A stretch of DNA of 64,000 nucleotides. It comes from Antitrichia curtipendula. Lineage: Eukaryota; Streptophyta; Bryopsida; Hypnales; Leucodontaceae. The number at the start of each line of letters is the position of its first letter. Position 1 is the stretch's first letter. Under the pieces are notes generated by a model. It made no database searches and was not told the origin of the DNA. It saw only the letters and a list, made by a program, of their open reading frames with translations. A program made the translations under genes and the position numbers. This document shows positions 1 through 12,525 of the stretch, piece after piece. The DNA is taken from positions 19,440,574 through 19,504,573 of the forward strand of contig OX579633.1 in the NCBI GenBank assembly GCA_951230915.1, in the 5' to 3' direction.

Positions 1-640
1 CCTATCGGCATAACTTTTACTTCCAGGATCCAAATGTAAAATGCAAGACCATTTTAGTAATTCACTCTTTCCGTAGATCACCCTGAACTACTCATTTTAT
101 CAATTCCAATAATTTACAAGGAAGTTATGGCCCTCCAAAGATCCAAGTCCCCAGGAGTGTAGTATTTCGGCACTCTCTCCTCTTTGTCAGTCCATAACTT
201 TTATCTCAAATCTTGTCTCTTCGTGATCCTTAGCATTCTAAAAATCTGTTCTCTTAAGCTTTCCAATGATATGTGGCATGACCCATTTGGCTGAAGGACT
301 CATCCTCAAACCCCTACTCCCACGTCCTATACCTTGGTATAAAACTAAGACATTGCCAACTTCAAGGAGGCATAACTTTTGACTTACAACTTGGATCTTT
401 GAGTTTTTTAGACTCATGAATGAGTCTTCTTACAAGCTTTCCAAAAATGTGTAGCACGTTAGTTTATTTGATCCGAGAAAATAGTTACAATGCTCTAATT
501 GCTCAGGACTCCAAATTCCTCACACCCCATCTCTTGCATGGCTTGGAGAGTCATCCTCAACATCCCCCTTTTTTACTAAAGTGGCACAACCACACTTCAC
601 GATGAGGGACGTGACACCCTTATTCCCACTTGGTGGTGGT
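1..640. other. Possible decayed LTR-retrotransposon-like sequence
   Basis: No coding region is visible. The phrase cataacttttnact recurs together with wording about gctttccaa, a style common in the non-coding parts of plant Gypsy-type LTR elements. No LTR pair, primer-binding site or gag/pol reading frame is seen in the window, so this is a weak impression only. Confidence 0.2.
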
Positions 641-3323
641 GATAGTCACCGCCCTACCCACACTCTATGCTAAGTGATATGCACCATATTGCTTTGGCGT
701 TCGATCTATGCCATCCAACCTCATTCAGGTCTCTCAATACTTCTAAGTTATGACTTCTAATTATTGTGGAGCAAGCTCCATTGGTGATGATGATCAAAGG
801 ATCTTTAAAAACACCCAAATCATTATTCGAGGCACCCTAAATTTAGAATATGCTTCAATCATATGTATGCATCATATATATGCTCAAAGTTTTATGATAT
901 ATGTGTTTATAGCAATTCCAATGTACGTTAGTGAGTATTATTTGAATATGTTCTAAAAATTTAAAGAATGTTAAAAGCTTGTTAATTCACATGTGCCTAA
1001 TGTCCCTAACCTCAAAAGTAGAGGGTATTCACATTAATAAAATGTAAACTAATATTTTTGAAAGTTCAATCTTATTTAAACATTAAAAGAAAAATGGAAG
1101 TGAAACATTTAAAGTAAACAAGATTGAATGTGCATGCAAAATGAATTTAGTTCAAAAGTGTAAATGAACTCATATCTAAAATCGTTGTAAACATTAATTG
1201 ATAATTGTCTAAAAACTTTAGGCAATACCAAAAGCTATTACCAGGAGCTATTATGAATTGATGTTTCTTTAACATTTATTTATCTTCAATTCTAAATAGT
1301 ATAAATGTGTCGTCTTCATTAAAAGACATCCATAAAGTTTCAAATAAAATGCATAGATGTTTTTCAAATTGATTTATAGAATACAACTTCGTTCAATTCA
1401 CTAAAATTACAATTTCAACACTTTGATTTTTGTAATATTTTATGATTGGTTGAAATAGTAGTGAAGTGGTTTATTTGAGATTTTGTTTTGTAGAGGTGTC
1501 TTCAACTTTTCTTGGATCCAATGAGATGATAGTTTAATAGGTTGAAATGTTGCACATTATGTAATTTTTTTTTCCAATGTTGTACATCAAGTTCTTTTGG
1601 TCAATCATTCCAACATTCATGAGATAAAGAGAATCTTTTTTTCATACAATGTAAACAATAATATTATATATTTAACCTAAACCCTATAAATAAAAGTTGG
1701 ACGTTCCTAATTTTAAATTTTATCCATATGGTATCTATGATTGCAATCACCTAGGTTTGAAAAAAAATTGAATCTAAATTATTTTAATCATAACTAGATG
1801 AATGATTGCAATTCACTGATACTTTGCGTAAAAGAAAATCCATCAAGATGGTTTGGCATTAGGACAATAGTGTTCAAAGTGCATGTAAATCAATTTTGAA
1901 TGGATACAATTTTTCATTATTACAATGTTGTGTTTAGGTACATGGTTGTTTCGACATGGAACTTAAAAGTAAATGTCAAGTTTGATTAATTTCACTAACT
2001 CCTTAAATAGAAGTCACAAACATTAGTCACAATTGACACAATGGAAAAAATATAATCACATTCACCACTAATTTTTTGAATTCCACTCCATTATGATTTT
2101 TGAATGATAGTGAATATTATATTGGCAATCTATGTATGAAATTTGTTGTGATGGGTTGAAATGTAACATTCTAAGAATAGTGATTTTATGCACATTTTTT
2201 TATTCATTAATTGAATGGCTTCATTTAATAGCACTATTCAAATTTATAATCTTGCATTTTTATTTCATCCATTATTAATATACTTTGGGAGTATGGTTTA
2301 ATTATATTAAAATAGAACTATAAAGAGTGAGGACATTTGACATTGTACAAGGGAATTTAGTAAGAATCAATCAAAGAAAAGGTACTCTTAAGATGTGAAG
2401 AAAAGAACATTCAAGAATATTCAAGAGCATTGGAGAAAATCTTCTAAACCATAGTAGGGATAGAAAATTTATGGATTAGTAACGTAATGAGGACAAAGTT
2501 TATAATTTAAGGAAACATCTTAAAATCATGATGACTACGAATGAAATATTAAGTGATATGTATGTGATATATCAAGCATGCCAAATGCATTTATTAATAT
2601 ACATTAGGGGTTTAGGGTTAAGGTATTGACAATTTGAAGATGGAATGTATTATAAAAATTCACAACAAATTCTTTGAGAGAGATTGGAGAGGAGGATCCT
2701 TTTGAATATGATCAAATTGTGACCCTCATCACATGAGAATGTTGTGGGACGCTAAACCCGTCCCATAAAGGGTGAAAAAGTAAGATTTAAAACCCCAGAG
2801 ATATCGTTGAATTTATTTTAATTTTCACATTATTTTATTTTTTGCAAATTCTGAATTCATATTTGCAATCAGAGACCCCAAATTAGTTAAGTGGGGTATA
2901 AAACATACCCCAGACACGGCTCAAAATAGGAAACTTTTTTTAAACTTTTATCCCCTTAAAATCACCCAAAATTATCCTCCTTAGCTCACTTCGTGGGCTG
3001 AATTTAACTTAGTGTCCTACTTATGTTATGAGCATACCCAACCAGCCAAGCATGTCCAGCTAGCCAAGAATAAGTATAGCAGCTACCAAGCAATAGAGTT
3101 TATTGAATGAGTTTATTCAATTCAGTTCATGGCAGGGCATCTCAAAATCAAATGGCAGGGCATCTGAAAACTCACCCAAGCCACCAAGTTACCAAACCAA
3201 GCAACGAACTAGACCCTGCCAATGCATCTCAGCCGTCCAACCATCTGGAGGGCCCAAATGGAAGGAGCCCTTCCTCAAACTCGAGGGGGCCTGGAGACGA
3301 GGGATGACTACCGTGCTGCTTAC
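641..3323. other. AT-rich intergenic sequence, nothing recognised
   Basis: No reading frame resembles a known protein and no clear inverted or tandem repeat was found. A short telomere-like string near 2607-2627 is treated as chance. Confidence 0.5.
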
Positions 3324-3325
3324 TA

Positions 3326-3735
3326 AGGTAGTGTGCTCTAAAAGCGCCCATCTTCTTGAAATCGCCCCTATTTTTAGGTGAAGAATGGAGATGGGGTGAT
3401 CCTTAAATGGACTAGTTTAGCAATTGAATGCATTGAGGAAAAATTGTTTTTCTATTGCAAGAGCCAATCATTGTCTTTGATTTCTGCACATCTCTTTACA
3501 AGTTGCAAGTGGACAGATTTTGGAAGACCTATGGTCACAAATAGGTGCCTATGCCTTGAATCTTTGAAAATTCATAAGTAATTAAAAAATGCTTGGAAAA
3601 ATACAAAACCACTTGTGTTAGGTACCACATCTATTTTTCTTTCTCTGAAAAATGATCTAAAAATATTTTCGTCCATGAAAGCCTGTGAAAAAGGCGGACC
3701 AGCCCTTAAATGGTTGCTTTAAGAGCATACTACCT
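3326..3735 (+). mobile_element. MITE family A, copy 1 (TA target, AGGTAGTGTGC ends)
   Basis: The element runs from AGGTAGTGTGCTCTAAAAGC to its imperfect inverse GCTTTAAGAGCATACTACCT and is flanked by TA on both sides. It is about 410 bp with no coding capacity. The interior (ttgcaagagccaatcattg, ggacagattttgg) recurs in the copies at 11382-11790 and, inverted, 61381-61786. The TA duplication and short terminal repeats fit a non-autonomous Tc1/mariner-type element, although no matching transposase is in the window. Confidence 0.75.
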
Positions 3736-4045
3736 TATACAGTATTGAAATTCTGACCATTGCGGTCTCTGAGTAAACTCTGATCTCGTGATGAAGAAGC
3801 TCAACTCCTTACTGCGGGTACTTATGGAGTCTACGGACTAACTTACAGACAGTTCAGAGCAGCTGTGCAGCGGTCGTCCCCATGAAGGAACTCAGGGAAT
3901 TTGGCGGGGGGACCTTGCACCAGGCATATTAATGGATCGGAGGCATTATTTGAAGTTTTGAACACGCGAGCAGCTCCTTTCAGGGATTTTTTAACCTTTA
4001 TTCAGGGCACTGCAGATAGCGATCTCATGGAGACGGGTACACTTA

Positions 4046-4558
4046 AGGTAAACCAGCCTATGACAGGCAGAATGACTGATTTGGTATGTTGCCATTAGCA
4101 AAATAAAATCAGATTTTTTTCTAGCAGAGACAACTTTGAGAAATGAAAGAAGCAGTTAAAATTTTAGTTTTTGGACAAAGTAGGAATTTGTTATGAATTT
4201 TTAAAATATTTTTCCAAAACAGTCTGTAGACTATCTGAAATCAATAAAATATGTCTTCATGATGGTCATCTTACCTCCTAATGCAGTCTTCAGATTTCCT
4301 AACACAACCACAAGAATTTTTAATGTGGCCATCACACAAAGGAATAATAAAACAACTCTTTATGATGAGTTTACACTCACAATGTGTAAGTGTCCTATGA
4401 CAGTCATTACTAATTCTATCACAATCACCTAATGCACTAATGTGGGCCACTAACCAACCTAATTATATTGTAGAAGCAAAAATCTGAAATGGACTATAAT
4501 GGGGGGGTTATGTAGATGTCTGCATTAGACATTTGGCCTGTCATAGGCTAGTTTACCT
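4046..4558. mobile_element. MITE family B, copy 1 (TA target, AGGTAAAC ends)
   Basis: The ends are AGGTAAACCAGCCTATGACA and its inverse, forming about 24-bp terminal inverted repeats with TA on each side. The element is about 513 bp and non-coding. Related copies lie at 35343-35890 and 32575-32991, and a lone right end at 60686-60708. Confidence 0.75.
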
Positions 4559-4560
4559 TA

Positions 4561-5132
4561 AGTGATCGAATGAACGAACTCCCACTGCATGTTCACAGGG
4601 TGTGCGATCTTATTTTATGGAGAAACGTAACCTTTCTTTCTCAGTGGATAAAATTGCTACAGAAATTGGGGATGATATCGCTCTTTGGGTATAAAAGAAC
4701 TAAGTATTCAACCATATTTAGGATATTACATCCATGTCTGTGAATGTGAACACAAACGCAAACGCAAACAACGAATGAAAGGAAATAATTGAAATAAATG
4801 AATTAAACCCCAACTTTCATACCACAGTTCGTCCTTAACTCTTGAGCCTGGACATATGCATCCATTGAAATCACTTTGATTTAGTGTCCGCTTGTGGTAG
4901 AGATTCTTTCCCTCCGACCGTAACGTCGAGCCGAATTCCAAGCCTATCCAAAAACAACATCGGAAAAGTGCTAAAGGACATCAGAGAAAAAACTTGCTCA
5001 CTTTCCCCGTGAGCTCACCGGGAACTCAGTATAACTCAGTTCCCCTGTGAAGCAATGCATAGCTAGCTCGTCTTCTAGCTTCAATGATCCATTTCAGCCG
5101 AGGTTTGGCCTTGGCCTTCACCAGTCGAAGAT
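4561..5132. other. Intergenic, nothing recognised
   Basis: No supported gene or repeat was found. Confidence 0.4.
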
Positions 5133-5715
5133 GACAAGTAATTCAGCATGGTTCTCATTATTATATTGAACTTTTTTTTGTTGTGGGGTCTTGTTGGTAG
5201 TCTAGTCAAATGGGGATTCTAGATTCTCTTTAAATGTATCTTTTGAACATCATATGAATAAACTACAAATTTTCAAAGTACTAAAAATAGGGATCAAACT
5301 ATGTTTTTTTAAGGCAATTCAATGCTCAATTGCTTAAAAAAATGGCAACTTCAAGCCTATAGAAAAAAAAGGATAAATGGGTGAATAAAATGCCAAATTG
5401 TAATCATGGCCTTGCACACCGCTGCCACAATGTTTGTGAACCTTCATTTCATCTGTCGTGCAAAGCCATCACATACAAAAATTGCATATTTAAAATTGCC
5501 TTCCTTCAGTTCAAGCCCCAAAATGAAAGAGCCAAGAAACTCAAAAACTTTGTGAAAGAAAAGTCATATCATTATTGGTCCAAAATAAAAATAAAAAAAA
5601 ACCCCACTAGAATTAGGGTAACCAATTATAGACTCTCATGTATAGTGGAAGTACATTTAAAGCGAGAATCTAGACTATGCGGTTTTAAAAAGCAGTTGAA
5701 ATTAGATGTAGTTAC
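5133..5715 (+). repeat. Repeat family J, diverged copy 1
   Basis: This stretch shares several long blocks with 17118-17387: the cagcatggttctcattatt region, the catatgaataaactacaaat region, and atagactctcatgnatagtggaagtacattt. The interior is about twice as long here and the ends are eroded, so the limits are approximate. Confidence 0.5.
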
Positions 5716-5723
5716 TTTAACCC

Positions 5724-6653
5724 TTAACCCCCTAAAGGACCAGCCTGCAGAATTTGGCAACATAAAAAAATTGGGCAGGTACATGTGGCCAGAGATTTAC
5801 AAGTTTGAGGCTGAAATTTTAATAGAAGTTGTGGACGAGGAGCACCTTTCATTTGAACTAAATTTTATGACATTTGGAAATACGAGTCAAAAGTTATGGC
5901 CTAATATGTTACTTTTTTTCTCAGCCGGGTAAATAGCGCAGATCAGAAAAAATAACTTTTTTCAAAAATAAAAAGTTGAAATTGGTTTTCTAGAGCTATC
6001 TATACATGGAATGCATTTAATCATTCCATTTTGACCAATGAGTCAAAAGTTATGAGGAGTTTTAGTTTGCGGGCAGTTTTGGAATCTCTACTCTAAAATA
6101 AACTTTGAAGTCTTTTATCTTACTCAATTTTCAATATTTTTGGAAAAAAATAAAACCGTAGGATGTAGATTGTTTAATACAACATTTCAACCATTGGGAT
6201 TGGCATTTTCCAATTTCATACCTGAATTCTTAACAATTTAGTATTTTGAATCATTCTCTACTTCATTCTACTTACTATTTTTTTTCTATATGTTGTACAA
6301 TTCCAAATGATGTGAAAATTTTCAAGCATGTAGCCAACTTGTTTAGAAAAAAGAATCCAAAGAAGCACCACCATTTTGGACATTTTTTCATAAAAAATTG
6401 ACCTTGTGAAGTGCAGCTGCCCTGTTTTTTGCAGGGTCAAAAAAACAATTTCAGTAATTTTGAATGCTTATATCTTGCTATCCATGTGGTGGAAATTCCT
6501 GAAATTTTCACCACATATTCTCAAGTCAGCATACTACAAGATCATACGGTTACATGAGTCAAAAAAAAAATTTCAAAAATTTGGTACTTGTATTAAAAAT
6601 GGCAGTCTTGAGCATTTTCAGTGAAAACATAGTCACGGAACTTTAGGGGTTAA
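5724..6653 (-). mobile_element. TTAA-flanked element family C, copy 1
   Basis: The left edge is TTAACCCCCTAAAGGACC and the right edge is ctttaggggTTAA. TTAA therefore sits at both borders, next to a CCC/GGG terminus, over about 930 bp. The interior is inverted relative to the copy at 26164-27112, sharing the gtgcagctgccc block and the block around 6258-6440. TTAA targets with CCC...GGG ends are the hallmark of piggyBac-type transposons. There is no transposase inside, so this is a non-autonomous copy. Confidence 0.65.
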
Positions 6654-8242
6654 AAGACTTTTTGACCCAAAGTGGCCTATGGTGGCTTGTATTCTTACAT
6701 TTTGGTAGTTGCAAGAAACACTTGTCCTATTTTTTGTCCCCTTGCCCTTGGATGGATATTTTTTTGGCTTATAACTTTTGCATACCTTATCCAGTTGGCG
6801 TGAAATTTGGACTGACAGTATTACAAAAGTTTCAAACATATTGTACCTTTTTGAATAAAAAAAAATTAGTTTATTATTTTTAAGCTACCCCCAATTGGGT
6901 GTCTACCTTGGGCATTTGGAGTGGTGGGGTTTAGTCTTATTTTCTACCCATAAATGTGAATTGGAAGCCACCAATTGGACATGGAGGAGGTTCAAGGTCC
7001 TTACAAGGATTGACAAGGAGATTTTGTGAAAAAAAGAGTTGCTCACAGGGGCTCAATGTGACCATTCTTTGCGTAGAAGTCCTAGAGAGAGAAAAAAAAT
7101 TACTAAAATTTTTTTTCGGTGCAATGAGAGGCTTTCATTGTCAATAAAAATGGCTTTTATGGGGAGGAATTTTCTAAATTTTTTTTTCCATTTTTAAAAA
7201 ATGAAAAGGGACACAAACCCTTTTTTGCTATTTTCTGGCGTTTTTGGACGACACTGCCTTCAATAGTACCCCGCAACAATCCACAATACTACTGAGTACT
7301 CATAAATGCTTTGCAACGGGACCTCATTCTTGTACGCCACTCCCACTTTAATGCGCTTATTGTTGTACTTGCCACCTGTCAAAATTGCAGTCCAACTAAA
7401 ATTCGAAATCAACGATGGAGACTGCCGCTACAGAGCGCCGGTGTAGTACTTGGAGTATCAATAGTACTGCCAATCCTATGCCCCGAAAATGAGTTATTGG
7501 CCAAGAACCGTAAAGTGTTTCTTGCAACTACCCATTTCAGAAGTTTGGCTTGTGTTCCTTGAAAATATGTGTAACCACAAGAGTGGAGACAACATCAAGG
7601 AGAATATTTAAGGATTTAAAAGTAAATAAAATTTAGAAATATGCAACATCTCCACCTATGAGAACAATGATTTTCTATGTATTTGAGGGGATATATAGTT
7701 TATAGAAAGAAAGTTGTGTGAGATACAATTTACGGGTGCAACAAGTGGAGTTGGTTAATAGATCCAAGGAAAAGGACGTCCCTTTAGATTTTGTGCAAAC
7801 TGCTTTTGATGATGAGCAATTGTTCTATTGCAATTGTTTTGTAGTTTTTCAAGGAAAGGGATTGAATGTGCAATTTGCGAAGCGGAGTTTATGCGGAAGC
7901 TACTTGTTAATAGATTGTGACAAAATTCTATCAAGAGAAGCACAAAATTCCCTAAAATTTCAATCCTTAAACAATGAAGGCTCCAACCAAATTATAGGTG
8001 AAACTGGATCCATCACGTATTCTTAGAGAAACATTGGACTGTTGATTTTTTACGTACTCTCAAAGCAGTGTTGGAATGTTGTATGAAATTGTAACTTAGT
8101 AGAGGAATTTGAACACAAGAATTTGGAAGAGAGTTTTTTGGTACATTTGAAAGTTTTAGATCTACTGAAGTGTTGAGCATACTTTATTTGTTAGTGTTAT
8201 AGTCTTTTGCACTTGTTGCTATTGGGGGTGCTAATGAGCGTA
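6654..8242. other. AT-rich intergenic, nothing recognised
   Basis: Several frames of 60-100 codons occur, but none resembles a known family and codon use is unremarkable AT-rich sequence. No gene is called. Confidence 0.4.
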
Positions 8243-9183
8243 TTAATCCATAAAGTCCCATTGTCCCTTTGGAGGACAAAATGGATTTCATGTAGGCTCC
8301 TATAGTCTCAATTTTTGTTGTGATTTTTCTGAATTTTTGTTGAGGAGATAGAAAAACACATTAGTTTTCCAAAAATATGATTTTTATTTTGATTAGAGTC
8401 TAGAAGCAAAAATTATGGCAAAAAAAGTCTTTTTTTTAGTTCGGCGGGCAGAAAAAATCCTTCAAAAAACTTTAAAATTAATTTTAATTTTAATTTTTTT
8501 CATAGATTATATTTTTATGTACATGGAAAGCTTTGATTCGTTCCATTTGGATTTGTTATGCGATAGTTATGGACAATCTTGTTTTTTGGACAATTAGAGC
8601 ATCTTCTTGAAAAAAATAACTTGTAGGATTTATTTTTGACCTCAATTTTCACATTTTTTACCAAAAAAACAAATTTCACAAGGTCAAGATATCTTGCTAG
8701 AACAATCTCACTATTGAGATTAGTGTATTTCAATTCCACTTTATAACTACTAACAATTTAGATTTTCCGTCAATCTTAAACCTACTTTTACTTAATAGTT
8801 TTTTAATGAGTGAAAACTAAGTGAGTATTTAAAATTAAAATAAAAAATCTTAGAATTTCAACTCAGCTATATATCATATAACATTAGAAATTCAAAATCA
8901 ATAGAAGCAAAATCAAAAGTTATGAAGGTTCAAAGCCCAAAAATGTAGTTGAGCAAGGTATAAAAAAAACTTATTTCCTTCACTTTAAATGCAAATATCT
9001 CGCAATCTACATGGTCAAAGTTTGTGAAATTTTTAGCACACATTGTTATAATAGTCTAGTGTAAGATCCTATGGTTAGATATGCAAAATAAAACATTTAA
9101 AAAAACATTTTGCTCTTTGCTAGAGATATGACAATTTTGAGTGTTTTTTGATGGTAAAGAGGCCTTGGAACTTTAGGGGTTAA
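8243..9183. mobile_element. TTAA-flanked element family C, copy 2 (diverged)
   Basis: The left edge TTAATCCATAAAGTCCCATT is a degraded form of the family terminus, and the right edge is ctttaggggTTAA. The span is about 941 bp, close to the other long copies, and it is non-coding. Confidence 0.55.
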
Positions 9184-11379
9184 CAAAAGAGTGATGGAGT
9201 GCAATTGGACTAGTGTGCTTTTGTAAACTCCAAGCCAAGGTGGATGGCAGTCGCTAAAAGCGGTTCTACAAGTAGCCAACGGCAACCTTACATTTTAAGC
9301 ACAATGTTAGGTGGAGGAAATTAAGTAGGAGCAAATGAAGTAAAATCCTAGATTTGAGAGGGAAAACAAAAGTTTATATTTAAGGCAAATAAAATGCATA
9401 ATTACGTCACGTTGGAATTAGTGCACGTTAAAGACAACATTGTAAAAGACAAAGCACACGAGAACGAGCAACTTTTTTGACAACCAGGCCCGGCTTTGTG
9501 TTCTGTTGTCAATGATGTTGTCACCTTTTCTTAGAATCAGACTCCATTGGCAATTTGGACCTCCAACATCTAGATGAGGGCTCAGACCTTAGATTGGAGT
9601 TGGACCTCAAATTGCAGCTTTCCATTGCATATTGGACAACTGGAAGTTAGAAAACATAAGGATACAAGGCAACACGCTAATGGTTGCATCTCCTTCGCGA
9701 CAAGACCTTCGGCAATTGTGTTTTGTTTTATTCTCAATAAAAGGGCGTCCGTTCGATCCTCAAGCCTCTCCAGGTTTGTTTTTCTGTTCTATGCAAACCG
9801 AAGGCTGGAGGTCCGGCCAGTTGTATTGGAGTTGGCTTGTTTTGTAATAGAAACCACTTAGAGGGGCCAAAATTGGACCTCTAGGTGGGCAATGTAAATT
9901 GACTCTTAGTTGCAAATGTGCACCACACCTCCTCTCATGCTTGCCTCCTACAATAGCACTTGCCTTTGTTTGCGCAAAAGCATTGGGCACAAGACTACTA
10001 CAAACACCAAAGACTTGCCATAGACACCTCCAAAAAACATAAAAGAGGCTCACCTATTCCATTGAGAACAAAAGCAGCTATGTCGTATACAAAGTTGCTA
10101 TTGACCATCAACAGCAAAAGGATCCATTGCTGATGTAGCACCTTCTTCCAAGTACAAACACTTTTCTCTCATGGTCCTTTCCGGCACTTCCACATCTCTG
10201 CAAAGCACGCCTTGTCTAAACAATGAAGTAATTATTTCTCGATAAAGTATCTACAACTGCATTGCTACTCTTGCAAAGCATTGACGATGACTTCTTCACC
10301 AAGAGTCGCCATTTGTTGACCAAAATAACCTCGTAAGAACACTCTTCCCAAATGGCAAGTACGAAAGCACCATTAGAATGTCTGCTACCATTAATTCCCA
10401 AGATGGAAACAACAAATAATTTTTCCCATGCATAATAATTAACTGCCTAGTGCCTTAGCGTATGTCATAATTTAGAAGGACTAGACACATAACTTAAGGT
10501 AGATGACCTCTTTCCGATTAGCCACCCTTTTTTACTAGTTAGGTTGTCATGTTTCCGATCAATCATGGTTTAGGTGACAGCTCATGTGGTTAGGTGATAG
10601 CTCATACAACACAAATGTTGGAGAGGTGTACATTGAAAGCATACAATGATCACCAGATGTGCATTAGAAGACACAATTATCACCTACATTGAAGCATGGT
10701 CGATTTGTAATCAACCTATGGTTGAAAATATGGTGACCTATATAAAAATAATAGGTTGAACAAAATCTTCACAAAAGAAATTCATGATAATTTTATTTTT
10801 GAGGGAAAAAAATGTAAAAAAATGTGAAATCCTTCTAAAAGTCTATTTCTATAAACGAGAAAAAAATTTCCCTCACCATACCCATACAACAAATACGTTG
10901 AATTGCTTAATTGACCAGAAAGGGATTGGCTACTTTAAATGACCATGTCCTAAGCAAGATGTGAAAGAAACGCAAACCATCAGCTCCATCATCCCAACAA
11001 AGAAGCCTTGCAAGAAAATAGAATGCCATGTAAGAGCGAACTAGAAAAAATATTTTCTACCGAAATTGTGAATAAACATAATATGCTTAGGAGTTGTTAG
11101 AATTTCAATATGAAGCTGATTGAGAGAAAAGAAGAAAGTTCACTAATCTTGCCAATGAAGTTTATAGGGGAATCACCTCTCAACAATTTAGATTCAGCTT
11201 TTCTGGGTTGATCAAACAAGTGGTTTGTTCGTCAATTTTCTATTCTAATTTTCTTATTGATTGTTACTTGTCAAATGCAACAAGAATTACACATGTCATT
11301 GTTTTTCCAAAATAAAACAAAAAAAGGATGTAGCATTGTGGCAATCCATTGCTAAGCTCTATTGGCTACAGTCAGCATC
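9184..11379. other. Intergenic, nothing recognised
   Basis: No supported gene. An AGGTAGATGACC string preceded by TA at about 10497 resembles the termini of families A, B and J, but no partner end was found. Confidence 0.35.
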
Positions 11380-11381
11380 TA

Positions 11382-11790
11382 AGGTAGTGTGCTGTAATTG
11401 CGACCCTCTCCTTCAACCAACCCTATAATTAGTTGTAGAATGGATTGCAGGTGATCCTTGAATGGACCACTTTAGCTATTGAATGCATCAAGAAAAAATT
11501 GTTTTTCTATTGCAAGAGCCAATCATTGATCTTGATTTCCTCAAATCACTTTAGAAGTTGCAAAGGGACAGATTTTGGGAGACCTAGGGTCACAAATAGG
11601 TACCTACAACAGAAATCTTTGAAAATTCATAACTAATTCAAAAATGCTTCAAAAAATATGAAACCACTTGTGTTACATTTGGCATCTATTTGACTTTCTC
11701 TGAAAAATGAGCTAAAAATATTTTTAATCATACAAACCTATGAAAAAGGCAAATCAGCCCTTAAAGGGTCACTTTTAGAGCCTACTACCT
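11382..11790 (+). mobile_element. MITE family A, copy 2
   Basis: Starts AGGTAGTGTGCTGTAATTGC and ends ACTTTTAGAGCCTACTACCT, with TA on both sides. The size (409 bp) and interior match the copy at 3326-3735 in the same orientation. No coding capacity. Confidence 0.75.
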
Positions 11791-11810
11791 TATATGAAGA
11801 CTAGCATGCC

Positions 11811-12525
11811 TTAAACCTTTAAGGACCAAAACCTTTTTTCTACCAAAAAACTCTTTAAACTACCGTTCATGTAGCAAAGAGTAAAATTTTGCACTACAAA
11901 GTTTTGTGCTTTAAATCTTTATTGTAGGAAATTGAGTTGAAAGTCTAGGAAAAAAAATTCCAAAAAAGATTAAATTTATTCTAAAAAGAATTATTAAGTA
12001 AAAGTAAGTATGAAATAGAAGGAAAACCTAAATTATTAATATCTCTGAAATGAAATTAAAACGTATGAATTCCATCGGTGAGATTGTTCTAGGAAACAAA
12101 CTAAATGATGTGGAAATTCTTCTTTTGAAAAATTGTAAAGTTGCATTCAGAAATGAATCCTACAATTTATTTTTTCTAGAAGATGCTCTAATTGCCCGAA
12201 TAACAAGATTGCACATAACTTTCTTATAACAAATCCAAATGGAATGAATCAAAGCTTTTTATGTAGAAAAAAATATAATCTATGAGAAAAAAAAAAAAAA
12301 AATTTCAAGTTCAAATTCAATTTTTTTTCGATACCCCCTCTCTCCTATTTTGAGCTTATTTGGACATAGCTTTTGTTCCCAAGCACCGATTGAAAAAAAA
12401 GTTACATTCCTATGAAGCTAATTAGTTTTTATACCTTCAAAAAATATTAACAAAAATTTAGCCCATAGGTACCTACCCAAAATCCCATTTGTCACCCGAA
12501 AGGACAATGGTCCTTTAGGGGTTAA
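11811..12525. mobile_element. TTAA-flanked element family C, copy 3 (short)
   Basis: The borders are TTAAACCTTTAAGGACC and GGTCCTTTAGGGGTTAA, so the terminal inverted repeats are about 13 bp next to TTAA. At 715 bp it is about 230 bp shorter than the other copies, implying internal deletion. Its left edge begins 20 bp beyond the end of the family A copy at 11382-11790. Confidence 0.65.

Noticed and set aside
2600..2635. Telomere-like ttaggggtttagggtta; similar tttaggggtta at 6641, 9171, 12513 and 27101
   Set aside because: The later ones are the ends of family C elements, and the first is under three units. Not an interstitial telomere array.
5381..5932. 183-codon plus-strand frame, the longest in the left part
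   Set aside because: It crosses the border of the TTAA element at 5724 and overlaps repeat family J. No domain is recognised; chance frame in repeats.
7718..8026. 102-codon frame with a soluble-looking composition
   Set aside because: No recognised family and no splice or promoter context. Left uncalled rather than guessed.
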